Part shown: piece after piece, positions 9,550 to 23,286 of the stretch
Numbering within the stretch: the first letter of the stretch is position 1
How the letters are laid out: each line of letters starts with the position of its first letter
Source: Allantophomopsis cytisporea
Lineage: Eukaryota; Ascomycota; Leotiomycetes; Phacidiales; Phacidiaceae
Direction: 5' to 3'
NCBI GenBank assembly: GCA_024752435.1
Contig: CP103033.1
Location: 62,001 to 126,000, forward strand
Length of the DNA: 64,000 bases
Made by a program: the position numbers and the translations under genes
The notes under the pieces: model-generated
Databases searched by the model: none
Seen by the model: the letters and a program-made list of their open reading frames with translations, nothing else
What the model was told of the DNA's origin: nothing

Positions 9550-12500
9550 CTAGTTGAGGAAGCCTTTGCAGGCTGCTGTACCACAGAGACAAGGGATACG
9601 ATCAGTACTGCCGATCTCGCGTTCGAACTTATAGTCATAAGTGAGTTCCTCATCTGATTTCATTAGTGATTGACCTCTAACCAAAAGATCTGTTGAAACT
9701 TACTCTGCGCGATATCTCTCAAAGCATAAATGACAATTCTCCGACTTCCCTCTGCTTTGATGATTTTGGCTGTGCAATTAGGCATGCAACTATGGTTAAT
9801 AAACCTTGCAATGCCTCCCTTCTTCGTAGCATCAATGACGGTGTTCTCGTCAATTCTGAAAAGATAAGAACTTCCAATTCCACTCTTCAAGTACCTGATT
9901 TCTCTCAGGTCCGCAACGGCTTGTCGAACCTTTTCGCCAACATATTCGATGATCATGTCGTTCATAGGAATATTTTCCATTGCGTATAAGCCCCAATTAT
10001 GAATGGCAGAACGAGCAAACTTGACAGGCTTCTTGCGCTTCTTGAGCTGGTTGAATCGGAGAACATCAGCATCATTACCAAGAACTTCTTTCTGATTATT
10101 AAGATCAGCCACGTAACGACGGTTGTTGACACGGTTGGCACGAGAATTGCCCTGAGCAGCCTGTTTTTCGGCTGCCATCTTCGCTGCCGCAAATGATCCA
10201 GCTGCGGCTTCCATAGCCACCTTTGCGCCATCTTTCTTTGCGCGAGCTTCACGCTCTTCACGAGCCTTTTGGACCTTGATGCGATGAGGAAGGTACTTTG
10301 ATTTCTCCGAATTGAGAATCTTTTTGATGCCTTCGGTACGGGCAGATCCGCTCGGGTTTGGTACATAGTATCCTTGAATGACAGTCTCATCTTCAACAAG
10401 GCCGGCTCGGCCATTGCGATTGAGAATCTTGAGAGCCTCTTGCCTATTAACGAAAACCTCTGCGTTTTCAGAGCGCTTGCTTGGAGCATTTTTGAGGTAA
10501 GGTTTAAGAATCTCAACATCATCATCGTAGTCCAGAAGATTGACAACACCATCCGTGTCCAACACAAACCCGAAAGCTTCATCACAGTCATCATTGATGG
10601 TACATTTGGTTGTTGGAGAAAATCCGTGGTCGTCATTAGGAGGAGTTGGGGCGAGCTTCTCTGTTGTTTCAGTCTCAGAGTCGATTTCAGGTTTGGGTTC
10701 CATGTCCTCGTCGACGTCAGCAAAAGGAGTCTCAGGCGTTTCGGATGCTTTCAGACGAAGATCCTCCATATAAGTATCAGCTTGCAACTGTTCTAGTTTC
10801 TCACGCTCTTGACGCTCAAGGAACAACTGTTTCTTGGTAGGCTTCTTCTTCTTGATTGCTGGCTTGCTGGCTTTGGCTCGGCTGTTCTTTGCCATCTCCA
10901 TTAACTCAGCATCAGGCGATTCGGTTTCTCTAACAGCTGAAATATCCGCAACATCAAGTGCATCGGCCAAAGAGTCTGAAGCTTCTTCCTTTGCCTCCGT
11001 ATCCAATTGCTTTAGACGTTTTGAGGCTGCATTGAGGTCCACTTCGCCCTTCCTCTTCTTTGTAGGAATGTCATTTTCAATGAAGCTCGAGTCGGTCATG
11101 GAGTCATCTTCTACTCCACCCCATGATGGCTCCTTCTGGATGTGAAGTCCCTTCTTTGATCTGAAGGGCATCTCATCCTCAGAAGCCTCATCATCGGTAC
11201 TCATGCGACTGTGTGGATGCGATTCAGGCTCTTCAGTATCTCGAGCCATGGAGCTACGATTTTCCGTCTCATTGTCAGAAGCATCATCGTTCCAAACATT
11301 GAGGCGATGCTGGAGTGGCCTGACGACGCCCTTCTTAGCAGATGCCTTGGTAAGTCCTGCACTGTTCGTTTTCTTGCGAATCCGGGGAAGACTGCCAATA
11401 TTGAGCTTTCCCTTGCCAAGAGGCCATCGTTCTGGGAAGTCCACCCTTGAATCGGGCGTTCTTGACGATGGTGTGTCAATGATTGAATCGATGTGAATAG
11501 GCGGTAGCTTGGAGTTTTTGAGGTCTGGTAGGTTGAGCTTCTGTCTCTGCTCAATATGCACGTCTGATGACAGAAACTCAGTCAAGACAGGAGCCGTAAT
11601 GTTGGTTTTGATTTGACGCATGACTTGCTCCTTCATTTGTCTGCAGATAGTATCAACGGCCTCAAGAACAGGATCGAAGTCTTTGGCGCGTTGTTTCTTT
11701 TCCTCCTCGAGATCAGCTTCCTCTTCTTTCTTTCTTTGTTCGTCTTCTTCCTTGTCCCTTGCCAGTCTTCTTTTTGTCTCTGGACTGGGACTTGGTCGCC
11801 AATTAGGATTACCACGCTCAAAGAGCTTCATACCCATATAGTATGTAAAAAATTTCGACGCGTTGCATTCCGAGTAGCACCTCTCAGCAACTTGAACGCC
11901 TCGTAGGCTGCTAGGGAATATAATAAAGTAGCCGGTTGTGTCAAACTCGATATCATCTGGAAAATAAGATCTCAGACGCCTCTGCAAATGAGGTATAGTT
12001 GTTGGCATAACAGGGACCTCTTCGTGTGGTATGAAAAGAAATGGTTCATTTCGTATACGAGGTAGTACGGGTTGAATATTTGGAGGGAGATTGGTTGGTC
12101 GAGGTATCTTATGTGCCGGTCTTTTCGATATTGGAGTCTCTGTCAAAACAGGCTCTTCGACAGGTGGTCGGGGGACTCGCTCTACTACAGGTCGTACGTG
12201 TGAGCTTCTCTGTGATTGGGGTATTCGTGCATTCAACCTCGAAGGACCCTTGGGGGCCGTAGGTGGTGGTCCCGGTGTCTTGTCGACGTGTGCTTTCGGT
12301 CCTGTTGGGGCGTTGATTGTTGACGCCATTGAAGTTCGTTTCTGTTCTGGAGATGGTGGTCTCGCGGCCTTCACAGCTTGCTCCAGCATACGCTTGCTCT
12401 TTCGACCTCCCTGATCAAAGGACACTTTCACAATTGACGTTCCAATTCTCTGATTGTTTCCCACCTTCACAGCTTGCTTGGCGGCCTCAATTGCTGAAAC

Positions 12501-13525
12501 AGGGCGTATGCCACCACGTGGCTTCTGATCCTTATAACGTATCGTACAGATGCCCAGATAAGCACCAGTAGAAGGATCGATGAGGTTGTGTGTCTCCGCG
12601 ATGTCTCCGAAACTGGAGAAGAGAGCTGTCACGCTAGAAAATGAACCTAGAGTATTGTAACCAGTGACCACCACCTGATTTGGTGGACCAGGGCCAATTG
12701 ATGTTGCTGGATCATAGGCATATGGTTTGAATAGATATGGGGATGTTCGAAGCTTTGCCTTGGACTTGTTCATCATCCCACTGAGATACACAGCCTTGCC
12801 CTTTGCCAGTCTGGGGTCCACTGGGGGAGCGTCATCTTCCTATAGTCACTATTAGCCTCAAAAACTACAGAAAGATGACGCTCCCCAGAATGTGTACATA
12901 CCAATCCGCCAAACTCCTTGTAGATCGGTTTCGCTTTTCTTTTTTCTTTTGTAGGAAGGCGTGTGTCGGTTTCTGGATCGTAGGTCCTTATTTCGCCCTT
13001 AATTCCAGGTTGTCGCATAGGAGGTCGGTCTATGGGCAGTATATCCTTAGATGTTGCAGCATCCAGCTGGGATAGTTCTTTGTCCAATATTTGATCAGAA
13101 GACCGACCACCTGTGACGATATGCGAATCTGACTTTGACGCTGGGGGGCTTATGGCGCGGTCGGGAGGAGAAGAATTGCTCGTCAAGGGTGTCAGGCTGC
13201 TAGGATTCCCCCAATACTGGGCAGCTGATGATGTCTGTGGAGCGCTGAAGACGGATGACACGGTGCCTTCGTGAGAGCTGGCAGAACCAACTCCGTTGAG
13301 CACATCGCCCATAATGGAATCATTGTCATCCACTGCTGCGCTTTTGTCGATGGATGAGGGATCTATGTTTTCATTATTGCGTAGATTCACAGGGACCTTG
13401 GCACCAACTGGGGTAGGTTGGACCTTTGGAGAACTGCTGATCGACTTATTCTTCTCCCTGGCTTTCGCGGCTTGCTTCGCGGCGCGAGGCGCGTTCGGGA
13501 AGAAGCCCGCGAACTGTCCCGACAT
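9550..13525 (-). CDS. SET1: SET1, histone H3 lysine-4 methyltransferase (COMPASS catalytic subunit)
   Basis: Nuclear enzyme that mono-, di- and trimethylates H3K4 at active genes within COMPASS. Exons 13525-12902, 12839-9704 and 9653-9550 give 1287 aa. The N-terminal ~200 residues are disordered and Ser/Pro-rich. Next are an RRM-like domain at about 263-351 and a second Set1-specific RNA-binding-associated region (SYFPDDIEFDTTGYFIIFP) near 490-570. A long acidic-basic linker is followed by the n-SET region (about 990-1140), the SET domain with NWGLYAMENI, RFINHSCMPNCTAKI and ELTYDY, and a post-SET zinc motif CLCGTAAC with tail GFLN. All catalytic elements are intact. The last intron (9703-9654) splits the SET domain and must be removed to reach the post-SET motif. 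Intron 1 carries an unusual inverted repeat, listed separately. Confidence 0.97.
12821..12888. repeat. Inverted repeat across the 3' splice site of SET1 intron 1
   Basis: An 18-nt arm (12821-12838) inside exon 2 and a 17-nt arm (12872-12888) inside intron 1 are reverse complements except for one extra C in a C run. The 33-nt loop between them (12839-12871) contains the end of the intron, its acceptor AG and the likely branch site. The intron itself is only 62 nt. Confidence 0.9.
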
Positions 13526-15907
13526 GGTGACGGTAGATCGATCTACCTCAATCCCTTCTTTCTGACACCATCACCGTAGGAAGCTTTGATTTTGGGGGCA
13601 ATCATGCATTGGCTGTGATGGTCGAAGACGCAGAATATACACGGAGGCCAGGTACGTGAGCGTCCCAGATCTAGGATGCCACGCGACTGAGCGATGACAC
13701 TGCCGTGAAGTGCCAACAAGGACGATTATGAGAGCTCTTTGTGGATTCGCGATAAATGTAAGAACTGCTGACCGCTGATGTAGAGGTTGCGCGAGTTGTA
13801 GATGTGACGATGCGCTTATTCTGGAATGTCAGAAGGGTGGTACCTCAAGCGCGAATCGACCTCAAATGGATTCGCTAGTTTTATCCAAAGCACGTGACAA
13901 GGCTGTCACATCTCTTATCGGTTTCTTATCGTAGTGCATATAAATGTGGGTGCTGTCAGCTCTCAGTTCTCATTTCACTCGAGTCATTGGATGATGAATT
14001 ATATGCCTTCAAAGACTGCCGCGTCTTAAAACTACGCTTTCAATCAGATCTTTCTTGTTACCACATCCGATGAATCTTAGATTTGAAGACAGAATTTACA
14101 TAAATCATTCTCCTGTATGAATATGTGACAAATGGGATTACAGATATTGGTTGTAGACTTTACGGAAATCTAATAACCCAGGTCAAGGTTTGTTTTAAAT
14201 GACATAGCGATGGTTATTATTTCAACAAAAGATGCCAGTATTACTAAAGGAACGCCTATCCCCAAGGTACCTAAGCATAGGACCTTCTCACGACATCCCT
14301 TATAATTAAACTTCAAGGCTCTCTAGCGGACATCAAAGTCCCATCTAACACTATAAGGCATCTTAACTTGCGAACAGTTATACTACTAGAAATTAGGTTC
14401 TCATACACTACTCTATCGCTATCACTGTATTGTTCATTGTTACTATTACTGGGTTATTTTTTTAAAACCGAGAGCAAGGGTGGTCAGGGCAGTTCATTGA
14501 ATTTTAAACTGATGATAAGATAGGAGCAAAGACAATAAGTAAGAGTCACATGATATACAAAGGAGCAATAGTCAAAAGATCTCCTTGAAGATCCATATCA
14601 ATCAAGGTGTGACAGATCAAGCTCTACAGAACGAACACAAGCATAAGGACTAACTTGAGTCAAAAAAATACTGAAAGAATTTCTAACGGCGATGGCAATA
14701 AGGCTTGAATCTACACAGCATACAATTTAGTTCTCGAGGAATTTACGCATTGGAACAGACACATCACGAAGATATGTCTTTATTTACCTTATAAGAAACG
14801 AGATCTGAAGAGCCTCTCTCTTCTTCAGCACACTATTTCCGTGACCGAGGTATTGAAATAGCAATAACCATTGACGTATAATACAAAAATCACTGTAATT
14901 AAGAGAGACTAGAAGACTAGGAAACAGCAGGGATGTTTTTGGTAGAAGTTAGCTGGTGGATCAAGACACTTCAGAATCAAAATAGAGTAGCAAATTTCTT
15001 CAAAGAAACTAAGTGCCTAATAATGAATGAATGAAAGAAAGGAAGAGATAGACCTTAGTGAAAGGGCCAGGACAGTTTGCACGGCTGCTGAAGTAGAAGT
15101 TCAAGAGAGTCTTGCTTCTTCCATGGTCTTTTATATTACGGTGCACATAAAGGGCGGGCAATAGAACGAGAAGAAAACTATCGGACATTAATCTTAGTAT
15201 TTGAGCCCTTATCGTGCTTTGACCATGCCTACAAGCTTCTTACAAACGAATTGGGACTCTATAAGTAAATGGAGGAAGTCAGGATTAATTTGAGACTGTG
15301 TTATGAAAATCGTAGATGACAGTGAAAGATTTAGAGGCGCTGAGAGTAGCAAACAACGATGATTGATTGACACTATCAAAATTTTCTCCAAGTTGGCCTA
15401 CTACCCCCCTATGAGATGGAGATATTATGCCAGCTGTATTTTTGATCCTCAAGAGAAAGTTAAGCAAAGTTTCTCATGTGCTACGGTATGGTCTAATTAG
15501 GGGAAACACAGGTTGAGAGTGAATAGTTAAAGCATGCCTTTAACTTGGGAAGATATATATTGTATTTGGTCTGATACTAAATTGGCCATCTTTTAAATTT
15601 GTTCAACAGGAGCATCGAATTACTAATAATGTACAATAATTGAAGCCTTGCGTATCATGAAGGCCATTTCAAGAACACTCGGATTACATTGAACTATGGT
15701 CCAATATGAATGTACCACATCCGCCATTACTAGTGAAAGCTGTAAAAGGCAATTTTCTTGACTCAATTCAATCTCAAGAACGCTGCAGCTATACCCGAAG
15801 AGCTATACGAAGCAAATCATAAGAAAGTCCCTACCATCTGCAGGATTGACTACGTGCGCCACAGATCAAACCACAAATGTAATACCAGAACAAAAAGACG
15901 AAGTCCA
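13526..15907. other. Gene-free spacer, AT-rich
   Basis: SET1 promoter side, then AT-rich sequence up to the 3' end of the RidA-like gene. Open frames are short and unlinked. No repeat family, RNA gene or transposon remnant was recognised. Confidence 0.5.
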
Positions 15908-16510
15908 CTACTTTGCTGGGACAGCAACAACAAGATCACAAGCGTAAACAACACCAGGGCGATGGAAATGACTGACGCCAGTATATGTGAGGGCACTCAG
16001 CAAACTCTCCTCCTTCCACTCATCTGGGCAGACACTCATTTGTGCCTCGACGACCGCCTTCCCAATATCATCGTTAAATTCCCTGTCAAGACATTAGCTC
16101 GCCACATTTAACCAACTAACAAAACAATCAAGGAACAGCTGCGAGAAACCAGAGACACAGTAACAGCCCGAGACTAGAGGCGCTTGAAAATTGCAGAAGC
16201 ACCACAAATACCCGCAACATAAGAAATAGGAGAGGGGTACATACTTGAACATCACATTTCTGCTCACGATATCCCGTGGCCGCGCTCCAAGCTCCTTGAG
16301 AATGGAGAATATATTGCGCCATACGATAACGGCCTGCTGGGCATAGTTGTCCTCTGTACCGACGGTCAGCTCGGCCGTGGCAGGGTCAGCAGCCCATTGC
16401 GTGGAGATGTAGGCGAGTGTGCTATCTTTTGGGACTATGCTAACGTTGTTGAAGAGACTTCTGTAAGGTGGAGAACCAGATTGAGGGTTGAAGTGTTTGG
16501 GAGTCGCCAT
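15908..16510 (-). CDS. RidA/YjgF/UK114-like protein
   Basis: Members of the family hydrolyse reactive enamine/imine intermediates of amino-acid metabolism; many fungal paralogues are uncharacterised. Exons 16510-16245 and 16082-15908 join in phase to 146 aa. The frame runs from MATPKHFNP through LAYISTQWAAD and QAVIVWRNIFSILKELGARP, then after the 162-nt intron to SLLSALTYTGVSHFHRPG and CDLVVAVPAK, which matches the beta-alpha-beta fold and typical length. The family substrate-binding Arg in the usual late motif is not obvious, so this looks like a divergent Rid subgroup, and deaminase activity is uncertain. The start was chosen for its ACCATGGCG context; an upstream in-frame extension begins without ATG. 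A TATA box lies about 75 bases upstream. Confidence 0.85.
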
Positions 16511-18647
16511 GGTATTGTATATTGAATTTGGTCTTGTTTGGTTCTTTTCGGTCTTCAAGACCTTGTTGGGGAAGCTGAGGATTATATAGTTCCTGTGGTG
16601 TAGGATGATAGGATGTTACGGGAGTGTGTACAATTGCTGCGTGAAATTGCTCATTGGTTGCTAAGGGAGAGGTTGTGGCTTTTGAAATATTGAAAGATGC
16701 CGAGAAGAGAATAACCTTTTCAAGTCCAAGAAAGAGGGTTGGTTGTGATATGCTTTACTGTTCTGCTTGACTTCAAGACGCGAGTTCAAGATGAAGTCAC
16801 TTAGAAACTTTGCTCTGTGCCATCCAGAGGGCTAGAGAGGGCTTGCTTATGCGCCAAGGTCTCTTGAAAGTCATGGTGGTATCTGAGCCACGTGGAGAGA
16901 CGTTCCATGGTTTGCTTAACCAAGAAGCTAAGAAAGCTTTCTGTGAGTGGGTCTCAATATTTTCATATCAATAGAGTATGGGTGGCTAGCTCAGCTATAA
17001 CAAGAATGCAACCCATTTTCCCGGCAACCTTATAATGACATACATGCTTGCGGTCTTGTGATGATAAACGTGGTTAGTATGAGGAGTGAGAGAAGAGAAA
17101 GAAGAATAGCTTTCCATTATTCTATTGTATTGGATTCGGATCGACCAATCCTGCTAAAGAGCTAGATAGCTGAGGAAACGAAAGAAAAAGATTGGCAGAA
17201 GATATCCTTGAATATATCTGGGAGAAAGGCGTGAATGAACGCCTCGCAAGTCTTTGAAAGCCTCTAACCCTACATCAACAACTGGGCAGCCAGGTTCAGC
17301 CAACGAGAGAGAACTGATGCTCACTAACCATACCAAGCTACTTTCGACCTCCAATGAAGTACTGGAGGAATGCCACTCTGTTAATATTACTACGGCATAA
17401 AGCAACCTTTCAACCTTTTATTCTGCCTATAAGAATTATTCACAATACGTACCCAATCATAGAAACAATGTGACAAGCTCATCAGCTCACTTAAGCTTTT
17501 CGCTTTCAATGGGTGTATAGGGCTGAAATGCGGGGTATTCAAATGAACGGATTGCATTCAGCCCGCCACAAGTTATTCAGCCTCAGTCTAGATGTGAATT
17601 GAATCACGTATCAAGTATAGGACAACCAAACAAATACCAACAAACCTCATATGGCGGCCGTACAAAAACGTCCAGCCAGTAACTCTTACAGAATATAAGC
17701 ACATGGAAGCATGTATTCGGAGAATGGCACACCAGAAGACTCCGCAATCCTGAAATCTCCATGTAGAACGCTACGTATGTGTCCCATATGCTCATCGCAA
17801 AGTACACAGGCACGGAAGAATCCTCCTCCACACTCCTCCACACGTCGCATGACATTCCCACTTCCCCTCACTCCACGTCCTCCCTCCTGCACCATGACCC
17901 CACAATCTTCAAACCTCCAACCCTCCAACCCCAGAAAACAAAAACCCTCCCAGTAAACCAGCAAAAAAACCAGGTTAAAAAACCTCTTTTCGGAATTCCT
18001 GGGGGGTTTTCGAGGGTTTTTGTTGTCTCGACGCGAAAGAACCGGGACGCCAGCTCGGAAGGCGTGCGGAGGTGGGGCGACAGTGGAGCACGGGACGGGA
18101 ATATTCGGGCTCGGAAGAAAAGATGCCTGGAAAAGCCAAAATGGTCAACCGGGCCGTGGGAAGAGAAGCCTTTTCTACGAAGTTAGTTTGTGGAGGAGTA
18201 AGATCTGGGGAAGGGGCCTGTTTTTTTATGCGGGAAATAATGGCGATGAGATGAGATCTGATTGATGAGATGCTGCTGGGTAGGCTGTGGAAGGTTACGA
18301 GTTATTGATTGTTAATGCCTTGAATATGGGGCAGATATGTATGTGTATATGTATGTGTTAATGCACACCGAAATGGGACTTTGTCAAGGTATGGATACAG
18401 ATTTCTTCGTATTCAGGGGTATTATTTAGAACAGTTCTTCTCTTCAACTCTCAACTTGAGACTGAAGCCTCGTCTTGATAGAGTACTACCGATGTTGGTG
18501 TACTGCAATTGTCTTCCCACGCTTCCATAAACAAACTCCGAACTCCATATCCTCGCTAAACCACAGAAACCATAAATCGTAACCTCTCACGCTCTGTATT
18601 CCCCTTCCACAGCCAATCCTCATATACCATAAGTCTTCTACGCTCTT
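16511..18647. other. Gene-free spacer
   Basis: Upstream region of the RidA-like gene, then about 2 kb without a supported gene. A GC-rich patch at about 17.9-18.2 kb is open in several frames but has no recognisable protein. No repeats of note. Confidence 0.5.
16583..16588 (-). promoter_or_regulatory. TATA box of the RidA-like gene
   Basis: TATATA on the gene's strand, 73 bases before the chosen start codon. Confidence 0.45.
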
Positions 18648-19540
18648 TTAATTACAATTATCCACGGTGAAAGATTCAACAAGATCATAGCAATGATATA
18701 GCGTGCTCAGCGTGGCGTTCTCCTTGCAGTAATAATCCGAAAAATGTGTGACTTCGCAGATCAGTCTCAACCCTCAGCCAAAAAGAAAGGAACAGCATAA
18801 AGCCATGACATACCAGTACAATTGTCTCCCAACGCAATGACTTCAAACCCCTGTTTCGGACTCACCTCATTGCAGTCTCCAACCTGCGCCCCCGCATACC
18901 ACTGGAAGGAGTTCTGATTGCAATTGGTAATGTTCGCGCCGTACGTCGGTATAGTGGTCGTACTGCTCGTGCCGGAGCTCGAAGTCGACGTTGTCGACGG
19001 TGTCACGGAGGCTATGATGGAAGCTGCACTCGAGGAAGAGGCAGCGACCTTGTGCGCGCTCTGCTTGTGAGCACGCACTTCCAGCGTGCCGACAAGGGCA
19101 CCTGTGATGGCCGCGATGACAATGGTGATGGCGAGGGCAAGGAGGAGGAAGAAGACGAGGCGCGACACGCCGCATATCCTTCTTTTTATCGGCGGCTTCG
19201 AACGATCTTCTTCCTGTGCGTCTTCGATTCCATTGGCGTCCGTTGCTGGCTCGGCATCTGGTGTGATGACGGGAATGATGCCCTCTTCCTCCTTGTTCCA
19301 CGAGGGATGATATGCCTCTAAAGCAGCGGGTTCGTTGGCGTTCGACGCAGTATACTCTGGATGGTAAGCTTCGAGGTCTGAGAAGCCTTTCACGATCCCA
19401 GGGCGAAGTACCCCGGTTGGATCGTCATGCTCGCCTTGCTTCGCATTGTTGATGAGATCTTTGGCATCCTCCTGGTTTCTGGGCTGGATCTGCTTGCGAT
19501 CATCGACTTCTAATGTACTATATGGTTCTTCGGCACTCAT
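18648..19540 (-). CDS. Single-pass membrane protein with YHP motifs, function unknown
   Basis: Not assigned to a characterised family. Exons 19540-18814 and 18751-18648 give 276 aa. Residues 1-120 are a hydrophilic acidic cytosolic region with LEAYHP twice (56-61 and 74-79), a short motif I associate with fungal membrane proteins of this architecture. KRRICGVSR precedes one transmembrane helix at about 128-151. The exterior has a Ser/Thr-rich stretch (168-200) suited to O-glycosylation and a compact Cys-containing domain with several N-x-T/S sites. The second exon adds HFSDYYCKENATLSTLYHC-type sequence, and its cysteines complete the domain. Topology and design suggest a cell-surface or vesicular protein. 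The start at 19540 avoids an upstream in-frame stretch that looks like 5' UTR. Confidence 0.75.
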
Positions 19541-22500
19541 ATTGCACGCGAGCAGAACTGCAGTTTGCAATTGAGTACATGATGGATATCGTGACAGTCG
19601 TGTATATGAAGTCACTCGTTCCAAACACAGCCTTGTCAAGTAGCTGCGAATCCTATCCCCACCGTATATCCATGGGACTTCAAGCAACTGAGAAGTCTCA
19701 TTGGCATTTTATTTACATGCAATAGAAAGTGATAGCAACGAGATGAGAGGAATCATGAACGGACCAACTACCCCTCTCTTTGTACCTATTATCAGTGTGC
19801 ACTTTCGAGAGTGAGGCTGTGAAAGTCACACTTACGAGTAGATTACGGGAGTGACCAAAATCTTTACTGCAGTATTCTTGCTCTTAGGCAAGGAATGTTT
19901 GTTTCAAGAAGCTCATTTTTGCCATGTACTGACAACTCACCTACGTCTAGAAGGATGCGCTTTGTGCTGGCAATATGGCGGGTGTTTGGAATACCTCGCC
20001 AGTTCGAGAAGCGAGAATGGGTGGGCCATGAGGCCTGAGGAGCCTTTCATCCCACGTGATTTAATTTCTTCAGCAATTGGAGAGCACGAGACTTGAGTAG
20101 ATATGAGATTCATGACCTTAGTATGGCATTGTTTCCGACTAGACTATGAAAATTGAGTGAGATGTGGAGGTATGCACATCAACAATGTAGTGTAATAAGG
20201 AGTCGAAGCTGAAGTTGAGCCTCCTCACCCTTTTGGATAGCGGAGCGAATATCGCTGCCGGTATCTTGCTGACCGAGGTTAGAGCTGACTCACGGACAAA
20301 GTTCTCCAGAACGGCCAAAGATGCCCAAAGAGGGCAGATTGGCCTTTGCCATGGTTGAATATATGTAAGGTAAGCATTATGTGCAAGATGTTGTCAGCTC
20401 AACACGGCATCCTTATCTCCCAACAGCAATCGACGACACATTCAAACCACTTAGTTCGAGCTCGAGCAGCCTGCCTACTCCATAAATAAAGTAATAAATA
20501 AGGTAAAATAAACGAGTTGCGCAGTTGCGAGTGCGTAAAGGATTCCCCAGGTGCAATCTCTGTCTCGCCCAAATCTTTGCCGTGTAGCCGTTGTGCTTTG
20601 TAAGCCCGGTCCTGGTCGATGGCTGAGAATTTCACCTTTCTCGCCGCTGTGGTGGAGTCGATTTTTTAATGTCCTTTTTTTTTTCTTCTTCTTCTCTCTT
20701 CTCTTTTTTTTGGCTGGTGGATATGAATGTGCGCCCGCTACTGATATCGACTAACTACACACGCCTTGAGATTTGATGATACATAATTTGTCGACCGCTG
20801 ACGACAGCCTCTCATTTAGAGTGGTAGATTGAGAGAGTTGGACCCTACATTATTAGCTACATACCTTACCTTGGATGATTGCCGGCGTTAGGAGAGCGGT
20901 TCTGGCCTGTTCGAGAAGCGACCGACAATTATGCGGATACGATACAGCAAGTAGCTGAAACTGAAAGCGTAGTGCAGTATCATGTTGCTTTTTTGTTCAT
21001 TTGATTTTCCTCATCCTTCGTTTTCCTTCTATGTATGTACATACTTAGGTATGTACTCAATACAATACTCTCCGTATGTACACACTGATATCAACATGTC
21101 TACGCCGGATGCTGCAAAAGGCCGAGGTGACCTCTCGTTCGGACCTTCGGAGCTGCTCCGGATGGGCAGTCGGTGATAAACCAGATAGCTGGTCGCTGGG
21201 ATCGCTGGTCCTTTTACGGGCAATTGTTGTTGAAGAGCTTGTTGGTCTCATCCACTGATCTGCTCGTAACACCTGTCAATCTCTACTGCTAGCAATTTGG
21301 CTCGCTGAAGATCTGATAAGTTTGTGGTTCCATGTCCATCAACGATTGTGTAGGTGGTATTGGCATCTATGCTGCTTTTGTCGTGTTCGGCGATACCTCT
21401 CTGGAACATTTGGACAGGACGGCAAGTAGCGGTAGATGTGGTGATGACAAGGAGTATCTCAATCGAGATGATGAGGAATGCATCCTGGACTTCCGCTGCA
21501 TCTGCATCTATCTGTATCTGTATCTGCCTTCGCGTCCGCGGCTGCGTCTGCATATGTTGGGATGTGCATTCATAATGGTGTATACCAATCTTCTTCCTTC
21601 GCATATGCGTACATTTATATACCTTAACATGTACATATGTAGATTACCACCATGTTAATGCTATACGCCTCTTCGGTCCGTCAAGCCTCAGCAAAACGCC
21701 TCCTTCCTAGTGTTCCTGCACTATTTCATGCATAGTCACATCCGGGGGGGCAGGTTGAGCGAAGAAGATGTGATTTGTTTTAAATTGCAAAACGACTGAT
21801 ACTTTTCGCGTAAGTATCTACAGTATCTCTACTCTTCGAGTCGTTTAGCTGTAAAGTAGGATGGTGTGGTGGTGGTGGTGGTGTTCTGTTCTCTTCCTCT
21901 GTGGTACGTGTGCGTGTGTGTGCTCGTGCCTGGATCGGCAAAATGCCCAGACAAAAATCACCATCAAGCCTTCGCAACGCGTGCCAATTCAGCCAAGCAT
22001 TCTGCACCCCACGCCCAGAAAATGTGTCAGAAAATATACGAAAAAGTATGAGTGACGCACGTATTTCATTTTATGTCATTCCATCTCATCTCATCTATCT
22101 CATCTGTGCGACGGACGAGGAGGTTATGATTGTTATTGTTCTTGTTCTTGGCAACAGCAACATTATTCTTCACTACATACTGTGTCCTTTTCATCCCAAA
22201 TCTTGTCAATATCTCATTCAAAACACGTACGTACGGACAAGTCATACATACATACATTCGTACTCAATCACAATCCCACCTTACAAGGCATCACTTTCCC
22301 CCTCGGTCCAAGATCTACCTTACATTGCTGCATTGGCAATGTACAATGTACATCCATAGGGGGGGAGTCAGGCATTTATCTACGCATCTGCATACTAGAG
22401 TCTCCTCCCATGTGTCGGAGCCTTGCTCTGCTCGGTGTTTTGTTCTCCAGAGTGGGTCCAATATCCAAGTCATCATTCAATCATACACCACTCATATCAC

Positions 22501-23286
22501 CGCCAAAGAACACACCTACGAAGACGGCGCCATCTATCTCTACGACTCTTAACCGACGACTGGCCAATAAACCTCTCCTCATGGTGCTATTCAAACCCTA
22601 ATCTCATTCAATGTCCCGTAGCATGCGTACCTAGCTGGCTGACATGACAGGACAGGGCATGGTAGAAATTCGGCACTACGAATGGCCGCCGTGAGAGCCA
22701 TCATCATAGTGGGGGGGATATATGTCCCTCCTTCCCAGCAAGTAGCTATCAAGAGAGACCAGGGACAGGAAAAACGGCCTCAGTCGCAAGTGGCTAATCT
22801 TTAGCTCCATTTCCTAAAAAGACTAAGCTCTGCCCCAAGCAGTTAGTGTTTCAGGCACGGCCAAGCATGATAGCTGTGTCATTGGATGGAACTTCATTGT
22901 TTTGATAGATCTTGCTGGAAGAGAAAGAAAGAAAGAAAGAAAAAAAAAACCGTCGACCATATCTCACCCCACCGATCAACGATATCCTTGCAATCTCGAG
23001 CAGCTTGGGGATTGTGGGGTCAAAAATCAGAGACCTTCTGAGCTTTCCAAAAACGGTATGCGTTCAAACCCCGAGTTCCAACAATGACACGATGACTATG
23101 ACCCCCGACGGTCGGCGTCTACCGCTGGGGAAATACTATGTAATGCCTCTTCTCCTTCGTCCCTTCCTGCCTTCTCTTGCTTCGTGATCATCGACATCTG
23201 AAATCTTGCCTCTGTCTTTGTACTCAGCATCTTCGTGTCTGCTTGTCCTACTTCACACCTAATTCCATCGACCACTTTTACGTGTA
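19541..23286. other. Gene-free spacer with low-complexity tracts
   Basis: 3.7 kb between two divergent genes. It holds a pyrimidine tract (about 20660-20712), short TCTGTA/TCTGCA hexamer repeats (about 21500-21535), a GGT run (about 21863-21882) and a GAAA run ending in poly-A (22920-22950). No gene supported. Confidence 0.5.

Noticed and set aside
16978..17030. Possible tRNA start (GGTGGCTAGCTCAGC)
   Set aside because: It resembles an A box, but there is no B box or foldable acceptor and T-arm in the next 90 bases.
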